Below, one piece after another: positions 1 to 6,316 of a stretch of DNA of 13,405 bases. The stretch's first letter is position 1; the number at the start of each line of letters is the position of its first letter. The notes under the pieces were generated by a model that was given only the letters and a program-made list of their open reading frames with translations, did not search any database and had not been told where the DNA came from. Origin of the DNA: Verrucomicrobiota bacterium (GTDB lineage Bacteria > Verrucomicrobiota > Verrucomicrobiia > Chthoniobacterales > UBA10450); the NCBI GenBank assembly GCA_003219395.1, contig QHOR01000101.1:1-13405 (forward strand), in the 5' to 3' direction. A program made the translations under genes and the position numbers.

Positions 1-3
1 TAC

Positions 4-85
4 TCCTGCTCGTGCTCTTGATCGAAACCGAGACTAAGCTGAAACACGGCCACGATTACGAGCAGGAGCATGAGCATGAGCAGGA
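4..85. repeat. Hexanucleotide GAGCAN repeat forming a long inverted repeat
   Basis: The arm TCCTGCTCGTGCTC (4-17) pairs with GAGCATGAGCAGGA (72-85) with a single G/T wobble. The right arm sits in a run of 6-bp units (GAGCAG, GAGCAT, GAGCAT, GAGCAG, GAACAG) from about 60 to 90. The element lies just beyond the stop codon of the leftward ammonium transporter gene, so the RNA of that gene would fold into a stem here. There is no T-run on the transcribed side, so a role in 3'-end formation or mRNA stability is an inference. No coding region is visible in 1-100. Confidence 0.6.
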
Positions 86-100
86 ACAGGGAAAGTAGAT

Positions 101-1603
101 TCATGAAGTGATGTATCCCTCCTCGCCGTGTTGATTGATATCGAGACCTTGGCGCTCGATTTCCGGCGCGATGCGCAACCCAATCAGCCCGCGCACAACG
201 GCGCCGATAATTGCGCTGCCCACCACCGCGAAAATAATCGTGATCACGATCGCTTTTAATTGTTCTATCCAGAGGGTGTGCCCCAGCATTCTTGCAAGAC
301 CATTTTGCGTCGCAGGATTAGGCGATCCAGCGACTGTTAATAGAAGATTTGGATTCACAGTCGCGCTGGCGAGAAGACCTGTGAAGAATGCCCCCAGCGT
401 TCCGCCGACCGCGTGGATGCCAAAAGTATCAAGGGCATCGTCGTAACCCAGCCACGATTTCAATTTCGTGCACGCGAAAAATGGGACGATTCCCGCGGCA
501 ACTCCGATAATTACTGCCCCGGTCGGTCCCACATATCCGCACGCCGGTGTAATCACAACTAATCCGCCGACCGCACCGGAACAAAAACCCAGGACACTCG
601 GCTTGCCTCGCAGCACATACTCGAGCATGGCCCAGGTGAATGAAGCCACTGCGGTGGCAAGGGTGGTGCTCATGAAGGCGTTCGCGGCGATTCCATCCGG
701 CGCAAGAGCGCTTCCCGCATTGAAGCCGTACCAACCCACCCACAGCAAACCGGTTCCCACCATGCAGAGCACCATGCTATGTGGCGCCATGACTTCCTTT
801 CGGAATCCGAGCCGGTGCCCGAGAAGAATGCATAACACCAGCGCCGACCACCCCGAGGTCATGTGAACGACTGTTCCACCAGCGAAATCGATGGCGGTGA
901 TCCTTGCAGCAGGGTTCCAGACTCCGTTCATCCATCCATCGATTCCCCACACCATGTGAGCGATTGGAAAATAAACGGCAAACATCCAGACTCCGACAAA
1001 AACCAACACAGCCGCGAATTTCATCCGCTCCGCAACCGCGCCGACGATCAAGGCCGGAGTGATGATTGAAAACATCAGCTGGTACATCGCGAAAACATTC
1101 TGTGAGACCCAATACGAATAATCACTGTTCGGACGAGCATCGACACCGTTGAGAAAGGCAAATTTCAATCCGCCGATGAAGGGTGAGCCACGGGAAAAAA
1201 CCAGGGAATAACCCACCAGCCACCAGAGAATCGTCACCAAACCGGCGATGCCGAGACACTGCGCCAGCACAGAAAGAACATTCTTTGCGCGAACGAGCCC
1301 ACCGTAAAACAGCGCCAGCCCAGGTAGCGTCATGAAAAGCACCAGCGCGGCACATGTCATCAGCCAGCCATTGCTGGCAGGCCCGGGGCCGGAGATGTTT
1401 GATGCGACCGGGGCGTTCGCAGCGTCAGCGCCCCGCGCGGAATTATTCACGTAGGCTTCCAAGTCGGCAACGCGCTGCTCCAAAGACGGCCCCGCCTGCA
1501 ACGCTGTAGCACTGCGGGCAGGCGATGCGGAAGGCGACGACGTTTGCGCGTGCAGCGGAGAGGAAAACGCAATGACCGCCGTAAGCAAAAAGAGCCGCAT
1601 CAT
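101..1603 (-). CDS. amtB: Ammonium transporter, Amt/MEP/Rh family
   Basis: This 500-residue inner-membrane channel conducts ammonium/ammonia. A signal peptide (about residues 1-20, ending LHAQ) and a Ser/Ala-rich leader to about residue 75 precede the first membrane helix, as in AmtB-type proteins that are made with a cleaved signal. The core carries FYGGLVRAKNVL (99-110), the family signature DFAGGTVVHMTSG (239-251) with pore His247, WYGFNAGSAL (291-300) and the second pore histidine in FGIHAVGG (His397). These are the twin-His pair of E. coli AmtB. The C-terminal GLDINQHGEEGY tail is the conserved cytosolic segment that contacts PII proteins in the family. No glnK is seen next to it; the upstream neighbour is the PDZ/sigma operon. 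The start is one of two adjacent ATGs (1603 or 1600), and the ribosome-binding site is weak. The family call is secure. Confidence 0.96.
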   Translation of the reverse strand: MMRLFLLTAVIAFSSPLHAQTSSPSASPARSATALQAGPSLEQRVADLEAYVNNSARGADAANAPVASNISGPGPASNGWLMTCAALVLFMTLPGLALFYGGLVRAKNVLSVLAQCLGIAGLVTILWWLVGYSLVFSRGSPFIGGLKFAFLNGVDARPNSDYSYWVSQNVFAMYQLMFSIITPALIVGAVAERMKFAAVLVFVGVWMFAVYFPIAHMVWGIDGWMNGVWNPAARITAIDFAGGTVVHMTSGWSALVLCILLGHRLGFRKEVMAPHSMVLCMVGTGLLWVGWYGFNAGSALAPDGIAANAFMSTTLATAVASFTWAMLEYVLRGKPSVLGFCSGAVGGLVVITPACGYVGPTGAVIIGVAAGIVPFFACTKLKSWLGYDDALDTFGIHAVGGTLGAFFTGLLASATVNPNLLLTVAGSPNPATQNGLARMLGHTLWIEQLKAIVITIIFAVVGSAIIGAVVRGLIGLRIAPEIERQGLDINQHGEEGYITS

Positions 1604-1718
1604 TACGCGCTCTGGTTATAGGCGCACTGATTTCTAGCGGCAAGGAAAATGGCGAACGTAACTTCGCGATCGTGAGATGCATGCGCTTCCGAACCCGCGA
1701 CGCAGCACGATCCAGCAA

Positions 1719-1772
1719 GGAAAACTCCGCCGAGCGGCCAGTCAGCCAGGTTAAGGCGCTCGACGGAGTTCC
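1719..1772 (-). terminator. Strong hairpin between PDZ operon and amtB, candidate terminator
   Basis: GGAAAACTCCGCCGAGCG (1719-1736) pairs with CGCTCGACGGAGTTCC (1757-1772). One mismatch and two bulged A residues interrupt the stem, and the loop is 20 nt. It lies 25 nt past the stop codon of the PDZ gene. Read on the minus strand, the descending arm ends in TTTTCCTTG, which gives a short U-rich tail. It most likely ends transcription of the sigma operon before amtB. An attenuating or regulatory role upstream of amtB is the alternative. Confidence 0.5.
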
Positions 1773-1796
1773 TCCTCAGCCCGAAATCGCCAACGC

Positions 1797-2873
1797 TTAG
1801 CTTGTGTGGTTCAACCGCGCGTTATTGAGGTTCTTCACTTCGTTTGCAACAACGCACCATTGAATGCGCAGCGGCGCACAAACTGTGTCAGTCAGTTGCC
1901 CTGCGTCGTCATCGTCATCGGCATCATCGTCATTCTCTTCGTCGGCATCTGTTCCAGGCGCGACCACGGGTAAATCGTTTTGCTGCAATTTGTCAAAACG
2001 CTCACGAACGTCGGCGGGCATTTTTTCACGATCCTCTTTCGTCTCCACCGGTCCGCTAAAGAGCAGTTTCCCCTGCGGATCTTTCGCAGTCAGTATTTTT
2101 TTGCCATCGACGTTTTCCACCTTCATCTCGCCTTTATCGTCGGAGAAAACGATTTGCGCATTGCCGAGATCGATTCTGGTGGCTTTGAGCGCGCCGTGAT
2201 CCTGACTGAGAATGCGAATTTCTCGGGCGGCGCGGCGGGCGTCCTCTCGTGCACGTCTGGCCGCCTCGTGAGCTTTCATCACTGCTCCCCGGATCATGCC
2301 GCGATGTGCGCCGAGCTGCTCCTGCAATTGTTCTTTCAAACCTTCCATCTGCTCGCCGAAATCACCTGTCTCATCGAAATCCCAGTGCCCTTCATGTTTG
2401 TCTCCAGGCCTCCAGGAATGACGCTGCGGTCTTTCCTTTTTTGTGAGCTTCACGGTGACCTTCTGCTCCTGTCCCTTCCGCAAAATCGTGAGCGTCACGT
2501 CCGCGCCGTCAGAGAACGTCTGTAGGAGCTTTCGCAATTGACTCGGCTCGATCAGAATCTGGTCGTTGAGCATCTTCAGAATGTCGTTCTGTTGAACGCC
2601 CGCCGCTGCAGCAGGGCTATCCGGGACAACATATTCAACGACCAACCCAAGTCCTTTGGACAGGCCAAGCTGTTCGCTTACCACGGTCGGAACCTGTGAC
2701 GTTTCTACACCGAGAAATATCGTCGGAACTTTGGGCGCTTTTTCATGGTCACTTGGCGGCCCTGGCGGATGGCCAGGCCCTGGTGGTTGTGGCGGCGTGG
2801 GCGGCGTCTGCGCAAATCCGGCAATTCCCAGAAGGACGAGACAAGTGATAATAGCAGTCAATTTCATTTTCAT
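1797..2873 (-). CDS. Secreted PDZ-domain protein, third gene of the sigma operon
   Basis: This 358-residue protein has a Sec signal peptide (1-21, ending GFAQ) and a Pro-rich linker (23-42). A PDZ domain follows at about 52-145, with GLGLVVEYVVPDSPAAAAGV and the ligand-groove region NDILKMLND. Next come a charged, probably helical segment (170-225), a beta-rich part (230-275) and a very acidic run (309-324). No trypsin-like or C-terminal-processing protease triad is seen, so it is a PDZ adaptor or sensor rather than a DegP-type protease. It starts 17 nt after the anti-sigma stop codon, so co-transcription with the sigma/anti-sigma pair is likely. By analogy with RseP and DegS, where PDZ domains gate sigma release, it may help sense envelope state; that is inference. 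The last 30 residues after the acidic run look unlike the rest. Confidence 0.85.
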   Translation of the reverse strand: MKMKLTAIITCLVLLGIAGFAQTPPTPPQPPGPGHPPGPPSDHEKAPKVPTIFLGVETSQVPTVVSEQLGLSKGLGLVVEYVVPDSPAAAAGVQQNDILKMLNDQILIEPSQLRKLLQTFSDGADVTLTILRKGQEQKVTVKLTKKERPQRHSWRPGDKHEGHWDFDETGDFGEQMEGLKEQLQEQLGAHRGMIRGAVMKAHEAARRAREDARRAAREIRILSQDHGALKATRIDLGNAQIVFSDDKGEMKVENVDGKKILTAKDPQGKLLFSGPVETKEDREKMPADVRERFDKLQQNDLPVVAPGTDADEENDDDADDDDDAGQLTDTVCAPLRIQWCVVANEVKNLNNARLNHTS

Positions 2874-2890
2874 GGTTTTATTTGGTTAAA

Positions 2891-3433
2891 TCATTGGCCG
2901 GAAACCGGGATGAGGACTACTTCCTCACTGGGGTAAGAGACGCGGAGCGATGCGCCAGTGGAAGGATTACGCCATTGCCACGTCTGTTGTGTTTGATAAC
3001 GAAGACGTCTCAGCGGTTGTCTCGACCCGTCAGCAAATTGCAACCCCTCGTTGCGGGTGTTATAAACGACCTGTGTCGCCCCAGCGGGAACAAATTTGTT
3101 GGAGACCATCGATCCATCGACACGGCTTCGACCCGAGGGGGCAGGAATCATTGATCTTGTTTCCGACGCCGGTGCTACTTGTGCGATTTCACTGTCGTTC
3201 CCCGGTCGCTGTTCCATTCTGAGGACCGCGAACAAGAGCAAAACTGCCGCGGCCGCGAGGCCAAATCCTAGCGACAGCCAATTGTAGGGCGAGCGCGCGG
3301 GTTGCTCGGCACGCGAAGCGCCTGCCCTATAATTCTCGCCCATCGCTTCCTCGATGCGCTGAAAAAGAACAGGCGAAGGCCGCGCCGGTCTCAGCGCTTT
3401 CAAATCGTTCTCAAGCTCCGAAAAATCACTCAT
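2891..3433 (-). CDS. Putative membrane anti-sigma factor
   Basis: This 180-residue protein has a cytosolic N-terminal part (1-49) with a short helical start, MSDFSELENDLKALRPARPS. A single hydrophobic helix spans about 50-70 (NWLSLGFGLAAAAVLLLFAV), and the region after it is probably periplasmic (72-180). Its ATG overlaps the stop codon of the upstream ECF sigma gene by 4 nt (ATGA, 3430-3433), the usual arrangement for translationally coupled sigma/anti-sigma pairs. No zinc-binding HxxxCxxC motif is present, so it is not a canonical ZAS anti-sigma factor. The C-terminal part is rich in Arg, Gln and Trp and is not recognised. The role is inferred from topology and operon position, not from a recognised domain. 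Confidence 0.7.
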   Translation of the reverse strand: MSDFSELENDLKALRPARPSPVLFQRIEEAMGENYRAGASRAEQPARSPYNWLSLGFGLAAAAVLLLFAVLRMEQRPGNDSEIAQVAPASETRSMIPAPSGRSRVDGSMVSNKFVPAGATQVVYNTRNEGLQFADGSRQPLRRLRYQTQQTWQWRNPSTGASLRVSYPSEEVVLIPVSGQ

Positions 3434-4068
3434 TGGGGTTGTAAGCTCTTCTTCAGGTTGGTCAGAGCGTATCGATACCGCGACGCGGCAGTATTTTGAG
3501 AAATGCCGAGTGCACCGGCGATCTCACTGAAGGTAAGTTCGTTCCAGATTTTCAAGACGAGCACCTCGCGTTGATCGTGTGGCAAGCACTTGACTGCTGC
3601 TGCGAGCGCCGATCGGGCCTCATCTTCCCACTCGAACTGCGGCTCGACAATTTCCTCAGCCTCGGCAACGACAACCGCCTCGCGTCTGGCACGGCGTTTA
3701 TCGCGACGAATGAAATCGAGAGCGATGGAACGAACAGTTGCATAAAGAAGGGCGCGATTATTAATCCTGTGGTTTCGGCGCCAAAACTTAACGAAAGCCT
3801 CCTGGACAATATCTTCGGCGTCAGCGGCCGATCGTGTCCATTGCCGGGCAAAAAGGAGTAAACCGGGACCGATTTCCGAAAAGCAACTCTTCCAATTCTC
3901 ATGGCTAGCGATATTATCCATGACCTCTTCACGGTCTTTATTTCCAAGACGCCGCCACCCGATGAATTTGTCTATGGGGTCCAGACTTTTCTCGGTCATT
4001 GCACTACTAGGTGTCGCAGCACTGCGCGCAGAAGAAATAGCTGCTGGCAAAGTAGTTGGTTCGCTCAT
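3430..4068 (-). CDS. ECF-type RNA polymerase sigma factor (sigma-70 family)
   Basis: This alternative sigma factor redirects RNA polymerase to a dedicated promoter set. Sigma region 2 covers about residues 62-128, including LLLFARQWTRSAADAEDIVQ and the DNA-melting helices to RRDKRRARRE. A linker with many acidic residues (130-150) follows. Sigma region 4 covers 152-208, with the helix-turn-helix LTFSEIAGALGISQNTAASR. The longest frame starts at 4068 (212 residues), but an internal ATG at 3921 (residue 50) has AAGAGG just upstream and gives a 163-residue protein whose N-terminus fits the family better. The extra 49 residues may therefore not be translated. Its stop codon overlaps the anti-sigma start. 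Autoregulation of the three-gene operon is likely but no promoter is recognisable. Confidence 0.9.
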   Translation of the reverse strand: MSEPTTLPAAISSARSAATPSSAMTEKSLDPIDKFIGWRRLGNKDREEVMDNIASHENWKSCFSEIGPGLLLFARQWTRSAADAEDIVQEAFVKFWRRNHRINNRALLYATVRSIALDFIRRDKRRARREAVVVAEAEEIVEPQFEWEDEARSALAAAVKCLPHDQREVLVLKIWNELTFSEIAGALGISQNTAASRYRYALTNLKKSLQPQ

Positions 4069-4202
4069 CGCAGCAGAGAAGGCTTACGCTAGAACTTGCC
4101 GGCGAAACGGGATTTCGCGAAGCGTCCCTCTCCGTTTTCGCTGACGATGCGGTAATCTTCGCGCCCACTGCAGTCAACGGCAAAAGTTTTGGTGAGAAGT
4201 TA

Positions 4203-4282
4203 AAAAAATTCCGCCACAATGGAGTCGGCGCGCCCTCGCGCCGGGGGCCCAGTGACCCGGTCCGAGAGCGGGCCCTCTCCAT
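4203..4282 (-). terminator. GC-rich palindromic stretch plus T-run after the GH26 gene
   Basis: ATGGAG (4219-4224) pairs with CTCCAT (4277-4282), enclosing GGCGCG-CCCT-CGCGCC (4227-4242) and two self-complementary GGGCCC blocks. On the minus strand this is followed by AATTTTTTT (about 4202-4210). The layout fits termination of the GH26 transcript. The rest of the gap up to the sigma gene (4069-4202) shows nothing else I can support. Confidence 0.4.
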
Positions 4283-5403
4283 CACCTCTTCGGAATCGCG
4301 CGCAGAATCAATTCCCCTAGCCAGTCAGGATTCGCGATACCTTCGCGATACGCTCGCAGGGATTCTACAGAAGAGTTCACGCGCAGGTTGCTGTAGGATC
4401 CATCGGCGTTCTGCCAGCGTTCGTGCCAGTAAACCGCCGCCTTGATCCGCGGATAACGCGTGCGAAAAAGTGTAAGTCCCTGCGTAATCCACTTGGCTTT
4501 TCCAACCCCTCCCCCTTCCGCGGAGTGTGGGAATTCGCCGGTCGCCCATTCAGCAATCATAATTGGCTTGTGTGGATCCAGCTTGGACATTTCCTCGTAC
4601 GGCCAATTCACTAATGAAGGAATATCGGGGTTTGGCTCGTCCTTATACTGCTGTCCATACACGCTCAGCCCGAGCCAATCGACATAATCCGACCCGGGAT
4701 AGTAAGCAGGTGCGCAATTCCAGGTTTCGTACGGATAGGGATAATTGTTCGTATGAAACATCCACTGGATATTTGAAGCGCCGCGCCCCCGGACGCGATC
4801 TACGACATGACGGAATGCTTTGCGAAATGTTTCCGGCCCTTTCCAGTTGTTCTGGTCTTTGTCCCATTGCCCTCCTCCGTAATAAGCTCCTGACCAGGGA
4901 AACCAGGTGCCATTCATTTCCACCCCGAACACGACAATCATTGGGTGACCAAAATTCCGGGCCGCATCCGCCCACTTGTCGATGTACGCATCCCATTTAC
5001 CGGCGAGAATCTCCGTCAGACTAAACTTATCCGGCCCGTGGTCTTCTTCGTAAGGACTATCCCACGGCGACCAAAATACAAGCGGCAGCGAACCGTGCCG
5101 CCAGATGACATTGAGGTTGTCCACGGGGAAATTTTGTTCTCCCCAGTAACTGGACGACGCAATGATGGCCTGGTGCTTACCGACCATCTGCTCAAAATCC
5201 TCGATTGTCTCCAGGGTCACATCATCCTCCGCGTCGCCAAAATCCATGAACGCGCCGGTGTATGCGCCATGTTCAGGAATCACCACCTCGACCGGACCAT
5301 TCGGATCGATGTGCGGAATTGCTGCACCTCGGCGGCATCCGATTAGCGGCAAACTTGATGTGATTACTGCAGCGACCAGCGCAAAAATTGCATGGGTGCG
5401 CAT
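4282..5403 (-). CDS. GH26-type glycoside hydrolase (beta-mannanase-like) lipoprotein
   Basis: The protein of 373 residues starts at the ATG at 5403. The frame is open to a GTG at 5445, but the ATG start puts a clean lipoprotein signal at the N-terminus: LPLIGC, with Cys23 as the lipidated residue. The catalytic domain matches clan GH-A family 26. The acid/base Glu is in FGVEMNGTWFPW (about Glu162) and the nucleophile Glu is in KPIMIAEWATGE (about Glu285). DWLGLSVYG and the C-terminal VYWHERWQNADGSYSNLRV segment are also typical. GH26 members mostly cleave beta-1,4-mannans; some act on mixed-linkage glucans or xylans, so the substrate is not settled. Here Val replaces the usual His before the acid/base Glu. 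It probably works on the cell surface or in the periplasm, alongside the divergent glycosidase operon. Confidence 0.88.
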   Translation of the reverse strand: MRTHAIFALVAAVITSSLPLIGCRRGAAIPHIDPNGPVEVVIPEHGAYTGAFMDFGDAEDDVTLETIEDFEQMVGKHQAIIASSSYWGEQNFPVDNLNVIWRHGSLPLVFWSPWDSPYEEDHGPDKFSLTEILAGKWDAYIDKWADAARNFGHPMIVVFGVEMNGTWFPWSGAYYGGGQWDKDQNNWKGPETFRKAFRHVVDRVRGRGASNIQWMFHTNNYPYPYETWNCAPAYYPGSDYVDWLGLSVYGQQYKDEPNPDIPSLVNWPYEEMSKLDPHKPIMIAEWATGEFPHSAEGGGVGKAKWITQGLTLFRTRYPRIKAAVYWHERWQNADGSYSNLRVNSSVESLRAYREGIANPDWLGELILRAIPKR

Positions 5404-5710
5404 TTGAGTTCGCAACTTCGCTGTATGCCGATTGTTGTCCAGCACTGCACCGGAATCTCATCCCAAAGTAGCCCGGTCACGTTGAGCGAAGGGAAAATCT
5501 ATGACCTATTTATCCCGCGGACGGTCGATCGGAACTTAATCTGAGATTCTTCGCTTCGCGCAGAATGACATCATAGCGTGGGCTTGTGAACTATTGGCAT
5601 GTTTGATTGCTATCGGGAGTTGTCGGCTCGAAACGCTTCGTTTGGCGAGGAATTCTCCTTGACCAAAGAGTCCCAAATATGAGAACAGAAACAACGTCCG
5701 GTTGAGACAA
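5404..5710. promoter_or_regulatory. Divergent intergenic region between GH26 gene and the glycosidase operon
   Basis: This stretch of about 300 nt without a gene must hold the promoters of both divergent transcripts. TTGACC at 5659-5664 is a possible -35 element for the rightward genes, but no good -10 lies at 16-18 nt, so no promoter is called. The clearest content is the inverted repeat pair at 5476-5569, listed separately. No RNA gene or operator is recognisable. Confidence 0.45.
5476..5569. repeat. Inverted pair of short palindromic repeats (REP/BIME-like)
   Basis: The right copy, 5544-5569, contains AGATTCTTCGCTTCGC followed by GCAGAATGAC and is itself a small palindrome (ATTCT at 5546-5550, AGAAT at 5562-5566). 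The left copy, 5476-5500, starts GTCACGTTGAGCGAAG and ends GGGAAAATCT. It aligns to the reverse complement of the right copy at most positions. Together they form a diverged inverted pair around 43 nt. Repeats of the general form 'ATTCTTCGCTTCG...AGAATGAC' are, to my knowledge, common between genes in many environmental bacteria; the match was made from memory. Confidence 0.55.
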
Positions 5711-6304
5711 GTGAACAAAAAACTCCTGACAGTTTTGCTCCTGTCATTCATCTCAGTCGCGCAAGCTGACGACTTTAAAACAGTTACTGGGAAGGAATAT
5801 AAGAACGCCACAGTAAGCCGTGTCGAACCGGACGGCATCGTGCTGACCAACAAAGCGGGCATCTCCAAAGTTTATTTTAGCGAACTTCCTAAAAATGTTC
5901 AGGAGCGCTTCGGCTACGATCCACAAAGGGCGGCTGATTACTCAGTGCAGCAGAGTGCTGGATTCGATCAAATCCGAAAGGAGCAAGCAGAAGCCTCGCG
6001 CCGGGAAGCGGAAGCGATTCAAAGGGCAAATCGATCTCTAGCAGAACAACAAACTCGGCAGAACGAGCTTCGCGCGCTCCAAACCCGTTACGAGGAACTG
6101 GGCAGGCAAGAAGATGACTTGCTTCTTCGCGTCGGTGAGGCGAAGAAGCCCGGACCAGCGTACTTCGGAGGTAAGAACAACAAAACTCTTCGCCACTCTC
6201 CAAATCCGCAAGCATCGCAGCTGCCGCTTCTTCAGAGTCACTTGAAGGACGTTCGCCACGAGAAAGAGTTACTCAGAAAGCGATTGGAGAAAGCGCAGCG
6301 GTAG
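5711..6304 (+). CDS. Small secreted coiled-coil protein of unknown function
   Basis: This 197-residue protein starts at the GTG at 5711; a TTG three codons earlier is also in frame. The GTG gives a compact signal peptide, MNKKLLTVLLLSFISVAQA, cleaved before DD. The N-terminal 50 residues after cleavage form a beta-rich module (FKTVTGKEYKNATVSRVEPD, then ISKVYFSELP and RFGYDP). This module recurs in hypothetical secreted proteins of Verrucomicrobiota as I know them. The rest is Glu/Arg/Gln-rich and predicted helical or coiled-coil (about 80-140 and 175-197). It lies 12 nt upstream of the large glycosidase gene, so the two are probably one operon. No catalytic motif is seen. It could be a periplasmic or envelope scaffold. 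Confidence 0.75.
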   Translation: MNKKLLTVLLLSFISVAQADDFKTVTGKEYKNATVSRVEPDGIVLTNKAGISKVYFSELPKNVQERFGYDPQRAADYSVQQSAGFDQIRKEQAEASRREAEAIQRANRSLAEQQTRQNELRALQTRYEELGRQEDDLLLRVGEAKKPGPAYFGGKNNKTLRHSPNPQASQLPLLQSHLKDVRHEKELLRKRLEKAQR

Positions 6305-6316
6305 CAATGAAAAGCG

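Noticed and set aside
429..1355. Other-frame open reading frames within the ammonium transporter gene
   Set aside because: The transporter frame is fully supported by family motifs along its whole length; the others are Cys/Arg-rich shadows.
1907..1950. Trinucleotide-like GTC/ATC run resembling a CRISPR or microsatellite
   Set aside because: It is the codon run for the Asp/Glu-rich segment of the PDZ protein, with no spacer structure.
1864..2525. Several rightward open frames opposite the PDZ gene
   Set aside because: They are antisense shadows of the PDZ coding sequence, helped by its Asp-rich GAT/GAC codons and low complexity; no start signals or protein-like composition.
5659..5700. TTGACC as the -35 of a sigma-70 promoter for the rightward operon
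   Set aside because: No acceptable -10 hexamer at 16-18 nt; too weak to call.
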